This document shows positions 58,756 through 64,000 of a stretch of DNA of 64,000 bases, piece by piece. The notes under the pieces were generated by a model. The model was not told the DNA's origin. It made no database searches and saw nothing but the letters and a program-made list of their open reading frames with translations. Each line of letters opens with the position of its first letter. Within the stretch, counting starts at the first letter, position 1. The position numbers and the translations under genes are program-made. Source of the stretch: Paragordius varius (Eukaryota; Nematomorpha); assembly GCA_964247055.1 (NCBI GenBank), contig OZ176054.1:9734001-9798000 (forward strand). Direction: 5' to 3'.

Positions 58756-59893
58756 CTAGCGTAAATCTCGTGCTGCTACGCAGCCCGAGGAAGTCCTTCG
58801 GACTTCTGGGGGGGGTTTCGAAGTTTGGATTTGAATGGGTCTACCGGTTTTCCGGTACCAGATCACAAAGTTACATGAGGAATTAGTTTTTAGCGGGTAG
58901 CTCCTTACCCAGCAGCTATCATCAAAGAAACGCCTGACTAAAATTTTTGCCTTTTAACAGGGAATACGAAAAATCCTTATTGAATTTTTACAGTCTCATA
59001 CCTTGGGTAAAAAAAACAATCAAAAAATTATTTTTGTGGACGTTTTTTTTGTAAAAAATGGCATTTTACGGGGGTAGCGGGTAAAAAGAGGGCCTAAATC
59101 AAAAAAGTGAGTCGACTATGTTCAGCGCGATCAAAAATAAGTAAACAAAAATCACATTTGAAATTGAATGGTCCAACACGTTCTCCAAAAAATTGACTTA
59201 ACCTATTTTTCACACGGGGTAGGCCCGAACTGGGGACCTAATTCCAAAAACGGGCGAAGCTATTGTCGGGACATTTATTTATGATTATATTTTTTCGATA
59301 TTTGGATTTGATTGCGTTCACCGGTTTTCCGGAAACAGATCACAAAGTTACATGAGAAATCAGTTTTTAGCGGGTAGCTCCTTACCCAACAGCTATCATC
59401 CAAGAAACGCTTGACTAAAATTTTTGCCTTTTAACAGGGAATACGTGGAATCTTTATTGAATTTTTACGGTCTCATACCTAAGGCGAAAAAATCGATTTA
59501 AAAAAATATTTTTGTGGACTTTGTTTTTTGAAAAAGGTGGCATTTTACGGGGGGAGCGGGTAAAAAGAGGGCCTAAATCAAAAAAGTGACTCGACTATGT
59601 TCGGCGCAATCGAAAATAAGTAATCAAAAATTATATTTGAAATTGAATGGTCCAACACGTTCTCCGGAAAATTGTCTCAAAGACACGATTTTTGTGGACT
59701 TGTGTTTTCAAAAAAAACCGTTTTTCACACGGGGTGGGCCCGAACTGGGGGCCTATTTCAAAAAAAGGGCGAAGCTATTGTCGGGGCATTCATTAATGAT
59801 TATATTTTTTCGAAGTTTGGATTTGAATGGGTCTACCGGTTTTCCTGTACCAGATCACAAAGCCAGCATTTTCCATTTTTATAAATATATAGA
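58756..59893 (-). mobile_element. Non-autonomous Helitron with internal tandem units
   Basis: Minus-strand 5' end TCTATATATTTATAAAAATGG after an A; 3' end CTAG before a T, preceded by a GCTGCGTAGCAGC hairpin. These are Helitron ends with insertion between A and T. The interior has two units of about 480-517 bp (starting near 58816 and 59294) plus a partial third at 59811, each with TTTTCCGG, TAGCTCCTTACCCA, TTTTAACAGGGAATACG and GGGCCTAAATCAAAAAAGTG. No helicase is present. Confidence 0.85.
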
Positions 59894-60039
59894 TTTCGTT
59901 TATAATGGTATAAACTTCTTCAGATAATAAATAAGATAAAAAATAAATAAAAATTAAATAAAAATTAAGCAATGAATGACAATATGGTTATATTGTTAAT
60001 AATTGTTTTGATAGAGGTAATTGATTTGTAATGTATATG

Positions 60040-60960
60040 GTTGGAGGTGTTATAAAAGTAGTCACCTTAGACACACAATCTCTTTTAACAAAGATCCCGA
60101 AAAATGAAGTGATCGAAAAATTGGTACTCATGGCCTACATCCTGACATTCCAAAGTTAGTGAAAATATGCCTTTTCAATAATTATTTTTTGTAAAATAAG
60201 CAATACTATTTATAAAATACTGGTACCCCCATGGAATCCAGTCTCTCCTCAAACTAGCTTATATATACATGGAATCTTCCAAAAAACTTTGTTCAAATCC
60301 TCGACGCTATCCCCTAGATGTTGGTATCGATATGTGGAAGATATATTCATGATATGGCAACACGAAGAAAAAACATTTCTAAATTTTATTAATGACATAA
60401 ATCCCAAACACAACCCCCACGTAAACATTTCCTAGATGTGCTACCAAAAATCAAAAATTGTAAAATCCAACATACTATCCTTAGAAAACTAACACACACT
60501 AACTTATACTTAAATGCGAATTCCCTGCATCATCCACCCATTAAAATCAGCTTTAAATACTCTCATACACCGAGCCAATAGTCTTTCTGATGATTATAAT
60601 TTAAAATTCGAAATGAAAATTCTTTAAACGGCATTTCAACAAAACGGTTTTTCAGTTAAACTTTTTAACAAAATAGAACCACAAATTAATTGAAACTACC
60701 AAGGATTCAATCTCTTTTGTCGTTCTACCATACATCATGGATATCACAACCAAAATTGGACGTATCAACAAATATAAAGTGACAGCTATATATAAGCCCT
60801 CAAATTAATCTCTCATATCAGTTGAAAAGACAAAATTCCAAAAGAAAGCCTCCCGGTGTTTATTGCCCCTGTAAGGATACATACATAGGGGGGTCTAGAC
60901 GCTCAATCTTAACCGATGGAATGAACATGATTAATATATTCCCCGCAAACCCTATTGTAG
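60040..60960 (+). mobile_element. Penelope-like retroelement relic
   Basis: Fragments in order: VVTLDTQSLLTKIP (reverse transcriptase motif A like SLDVVSLFTNVP), IYMESS-like and RYVEDIFMIWQHEEKTFLNF (RYVDD motif), HTNLYLNANSLHHPP, and at the end a GIY-YIG nuclease piece (VYCPCKDTYIGGSRRS). The order and the nuclease identify a Penelope-like element. It is broken and has no visible terminal repeats. It lies in copy 2 of the duplication only. Confidence 0.75.
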
Positions 60961-61129
60961 ATTAGCTGAGCATATAATCCACAATGAACATCACATAACA
61001 AATCGTAAAGTAATAACTAACATAGCTTAATACAATGCGCCAGAAAACTAGCTCCACCAAATTTTTAATTAATTTTCAAACAAATTATCCATTTTTTCTT
61101 CAAAATTATGAATGTCAAATTCTAGCATA

Positions 61130-61430
61130 TATTAAAATTTTATCGCGCAATCGGCCATTCCGCCTTTATTTTATGAGATATGCCCTTTTTTGACGAATTC
61201 GAAAGTTTTAAACTTTTAGAGCCCACATCTAAAATTTTAAATTTTGTGAAATTATTGTTTTCCAAATGTTGCATATCTATTTTAAGTGTGATCATTTATT
61301 TTCTGATATGGCGCAGTTATACAAAGGTTTAATTAGCTTTCTTATTCGAAAGGGGCAAAACCAATAAATATTCATGTTTTTTTCCTATTCGATTAAATAT
61401 ATTCAAATATTTTTTGTGGACGCTGATTTT
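61130..61430 (+). repeat. FB2-family arm
   Basis: Shared marks: ATCGCGCAATC, GAGCCCACATCTAAAATTT, ATTGTTTTCC and terminal TTTTTTGTGGACG. Single orientation only; the other arm was not found. Confidence 0.55.
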
Positions 61431-62264
61431 AACCTTAAATCATTTTTCTACAGATTAAATATAATATAACCTAATAAAGTTTAAATTTACCAAATCGCCT
61501 TTTCTATTGTATTTTAAAGCCAAATTACGTTTTTTGGCCTTAGTTTAATTAAAACTTCTAAAACAATATAGATTATAGGATTTTCCAACATGTGGTCAAA
61601 ATTCTCAGAGATTATCAAATACAATCGAGATTCTATCACCCACTTTTCTATTATTTGATATATATTCTATTTTAGAATATCTCAATAGTATTAGATAAAA
61701 TTACTCGTTTTTAGACCGGTTCATTGTATTTAGATTTTAACGATAAATTATTCACAGCTGTTAATTAATTATCATCATGGATTGTATACAATAGCTTAAA
61801 TTAATTTTATCAAATTAAAAGGATGGATTGATTACTCAATTATATAAACCCAGATCAAATTTTATTAGTGCTCAGATCGCAGAGTTATGCATCAGGAATG
61901 TTTTAATTTTATATAAGAAATAATGCAACTATTATTAAAATTTTTCCTTGTCCATGCACAATAGCCAAAGATTTTGCTTTGCTAATATCCTATAATGTTT
62001 GAAACTTGATCTAACTAAAATGTGGTTCGCTATAGAACTATCGCATTAAGCATAATCCGATTTAATAAAGCCTTTAAAGGAAATATGTTAGATATTTGTT
62101 GGAGCAAATTTTTTGGATGGTTGAATCATTATAATCCCTAAAAATATAAAATGAGATGAAAATTAATATGCTCATTATTTATTGGTACTAGCATCTATTA
62201 TAAATGAATCAACTAGATTTCTTTGTTGGTTAATAAATGTGTAGCTATTTGATTTTATTTGTAA
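61431..62264. other. AT-rich DNA alignable to 13.2-13.7 kb
   Basis: Patchy alignment with copy 1 (for example the ATAAAGCC..AAAGGA and GATATTTGT stretches). No gene recognised. Confidence 0.4.
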
Positions 62265-62411
62265 TCAAACAGAAATTTTGGGTGGTGAAACGACCCAAAA
62301 CACTAATTTTCCATAAACCCTGTTGATATCGGGTTTAGGCCGATATACCAAAAAATATTCATCATCTTCGAAAGTTATTCCATTTATATCCACTTTGAAA
62401 CAGTTTTTCTC
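62265..62411 (-). CDS. Exon A' (duplicate of exon A)
   Basis: Acceptor GTTTTAG, phase 0, 48 codons starting EKNCFKVDINGITFEDDEYF, containing YRPKPDIN and VYGKLVFWVVSPP, ending KISV then TGA. The stop differs in sequence from that of exon A but lies at nearly the same distance after VSPP, consistent with a shared C-terminus. Confidence 0.65.
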   Translation of the reverse strand, partial: EKNCFKVDINGITFEDDEYFLVYRPKPDINRVYGKLVFWVVSPPKISV

Positions 62412-62867
62412 CTAAAACATAAAATATTTTCTTTGATTAAGAATTTTAAATACACAGTAATTTTGATCAATGCACTTTGATTTTAGCCAATTTTCATTAT
62501 AGTAGCGCATGGGTGAAAACAGCAAATGGTTGAAATTGCATTTTGTAACTTAGAACATGAATTTATTTTATAACCCTACTGTATCACCGAATGGCCAACA
62601 ATAATGTGAATTTGCCAACATTAATGTTTATACTAGGATATCATCAGACTGCTTATAAGCACTGAATTCTTGCTATATAATACTTAAATAACTTAAAGTT
62701 TATTGGAAATATAATTTAAAATATTATATCGTTTTTATGATTCAATTAAATAATATAACACATTAAAACAGAGCAGGAGGTTAAATCTTTATATTTATTT
62801 GTGCATTTGTAATATTTGTATATTTCCCCTAAGAGTTATATGTAATATATATTTTAATTTAAATTAA

Positions 62868-63054
62868 AGTATAAGTAAGTATATATTGCTAGAAAGTTAT
62901 TAATTATTGCCAAATAGCATATGCAGCAAAAAGAATTTTTATTGGCTAATAATAGTAAAAAGGGAAAAAATAACTATAAGCCAATAATACTGCCCTTTGT
63001 TGTATATGCTATTTGGCAATAATTAATAACTTTCCAGCAATGTATACTTACTCA

Positions 63055-63057
<3 letters not shown>
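62868..63057. mobile_element. Tc1/mariner-type MITE, copy 2
   Basis: AGTTATTAATTATTGCCAAAT and its inverted partner, TGCAGCAA, and TACTTACTCATACT at the right end match 12909-13092. The left end is decayed (TATAAGTAAGTATA). A TA tract follows immediately on the right. Confidence 0.8.

Positions 63058-63099
<42 letters not shown>
63058..63099. repeat. TA dinucleotide tract
   Basis: About 40 bp of (TA)n beginning exactly at the right end of the MITE, which suggests expansion from the TA target duplication. Confidence 0.9.
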
Positions 63100-63101
<2 letters not shown>

Positions 63102-63364
63102 ATATTTCATTGATATTTTTGTGGACGTTGTGCGGGAAAATTAAAAAATCATCAAATTTAAAATATCGAATCCAAAGTTTTTTATAACATAACATGAACA
63201 ATAATTAAATTTATAGTTGTATTATTATATTTTAAGTATGAATAATTTCAGGTCACAAAAAAGCAGTTTTAGGACCGCATGAGCAGTAGAACCGCGGTTT
63301 GATTATCGCTAATCTACAATATGATTAAAATCTACACGGTTACTTTTTCTATTATATATTTTTC

Positions 63365-63475
63365 GATGGCATATACAGCAAATAGCATTATTATTTGTCA
63401 ATAATAAGAGAAAAAAACTTTAAACCAATAACAATGCTATTAATAGGTCCATTATTTGACAATAGACGAAAAAAT
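63365..63475. mobile_element. Decayed MITE fragment
   Basis: ATATACAGCAAATAGCATTATTA and the inverted AATAATGG/TTTGACAAT stretch resemble the interior of the 62868-63057 MITE. Low similarity. Confidence 0.35.
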
Positions 63476-63681
63476 AGCAATAATAATCATAACTGTACGT
63501 CGTATCGAGTTCATCTATTCCGAGCCACCATATATTTTTACAACTTTTTTATTGCAATAAATTTTCATAGTTCCGCCACTAAAATGCCTGTCATATTTAT
63601 TACATTTTGATAAAAATATTTCAAAATGAAGTTAATTATGAGATTGGCCATTTGGTTATTAATTATATGAAATTAACTTAC

Positions 63682-63839
63682 GCGTTCAATATCTACCACC
63701 GTATCTAGTATGGTTTTATTTCTGGTTTTCAGGAAGATGTAATATTCATTAGCTGGGTTCAAATCCAAAAGTTTTGTGCAGATTTCCAAAGTGTTGTCTT
63801 TGATACAGCCATAATCATCTTTTAGTATATTCTCACTTT
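63682..63839 (-). CDS. Exon B' (duplicate of exon B)
   Basis: 158 nt, phase 1 to 0, acceptor AATTATAG, donor GTAAGT after GAACGC. Codons start SENILKDDYGC, contain LEICTKLLDLNPANEYYIF and end TVVDIER. Same length as exon B, with about 11 replacements in 52 codons, mostly in the second half, so protein change is not strongly suppressed. Confidence 0.75.
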
Positions 63840-64000
63840 CTATAATTATATTAATTTATAATATTTGATAATTAGAGGAATTGGTTTAAACAACTATTTA
63901 TACGGATTCGAATTAAACGCCCAATTAATAAGGGGATCGATTAAATTATTTTTCGGGAATACTTACGATATGATTTTAGATACCACCCATTTTATTCAAA

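Larger units (their letters stand above)
62412..63681 (-). other. Intron between B' and A', enlarged by insertions
   Basis: 1,270 nt against 794 nt in copy 1. The excess is a MITE (62868-63057), a TA tract (63058-63099) and a MITE fragment (63365-63475). Confidence 0.6.
54215..64000. repeat. Segmental duplication, copy 2 (runs off the window)
   Basis: Collinear with 6250-15000 in the same orientation. Exons C', A' and B' are conserved, and intronic anchors listed for copy 1 recur. After exon B' the alignment continues (CGCCCAATTAATAAGGGGATC against CACCCAATTATTAAGAGAGTT) to the window edge, so more exons should follow beyond it. This copy holds a Helitron, a Penelope relic and an FB2 arm that copy 1 lacks. 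Confidence 0.85.

Noticed and set aside
59586-59927. Plus-strand frame of 113 codons
   Set aside because: It lies in the Helitron's internal repeat unit and runs off its end; the unit is non-coding in its other copy.
1-64000. CRISPR arrays, rRNA genes, bacterial operons, ribosome binding sites
   Set aside because: None seen; tandem repeats present are microsatellites, exon arrays or transposon-internal units.

Overview
This window is AT-rich (roughly three quarters A+T by eye) nuclear DNA of a eukaryote, most likely an invertebrate animal. It has spliceosomal introns, hAT, Tc1/mariner, Helitron, RTE and Penelope relics, and no operons, bacterial genes, rRNA or CRISPR. I cannot name the species. 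Many inferred introns are only 22-72 nt, which argues for a lineage with unusually short introns.

The main coding content is on the minus strand, from about 36.5 kb down to 7 kb. It is a chain of at least 30 inferred exons, most of 9-60 nt. Nearly all are symmetric phase 1-1, so each can be skipped or duplicated without breaking the frame. Reading 5' to 3': two beta-rich exons with N-glycosylation sequons (36.1-36.5 kb); a run of acidic micro-exons (26.6-32.7 kb); a glycine-rich hydrophobic block (20.2-20.75 kb); beta-rich, sequon-rich exons that may be fibronectin-III-like (14.6-19.8 kb); a probable terminal exon (13.8 kb); and one further exon (7 kb). Sequons and one furin-like basic site suggest a secreted or surface protein. 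It could be one very long gene or two or three adjacent paralogues. The architecture recalls micro-exon genes of schistosomes and bicycle genes of gall aphids, but I see no homology to either.

About 9 kb carrying the 3' part of this gene (6.25-15.0 kb) is duplicated 48-49 kb away (54.2 kb to the window end). The two copies differ by many bases, but all three shared exons keep reading frame and all or most splice sites. One exon pair differs by exactly 15 nt. The copies carry different transposon insertions, which dates those insertions after the duplication.

The rest is mobile DNA. A ZBED5/SCAND3-like hAT sits inside a palindromic element (0.4-4.6 kb). Three copies of a 1.1-1.3 kb foldback family (FB1) are present, one split by a ZMYM1-like hAT with 8-bp target duplications. 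A second palindromic family (FB2), two GTF2IRD2-like hAT relics, several hAT MITEs, a mariner relic, two LTR-retrotransposon fossils, an RTE LINE, a tRNA-derived SINE head, a Helitron with internal tandem units and a Penelope-like relic account for most of the remainder. A 484-bp ATGT microsatellite lies at 12.4 kb. Introns and intergenic AT-rich DNA fill the gaps.
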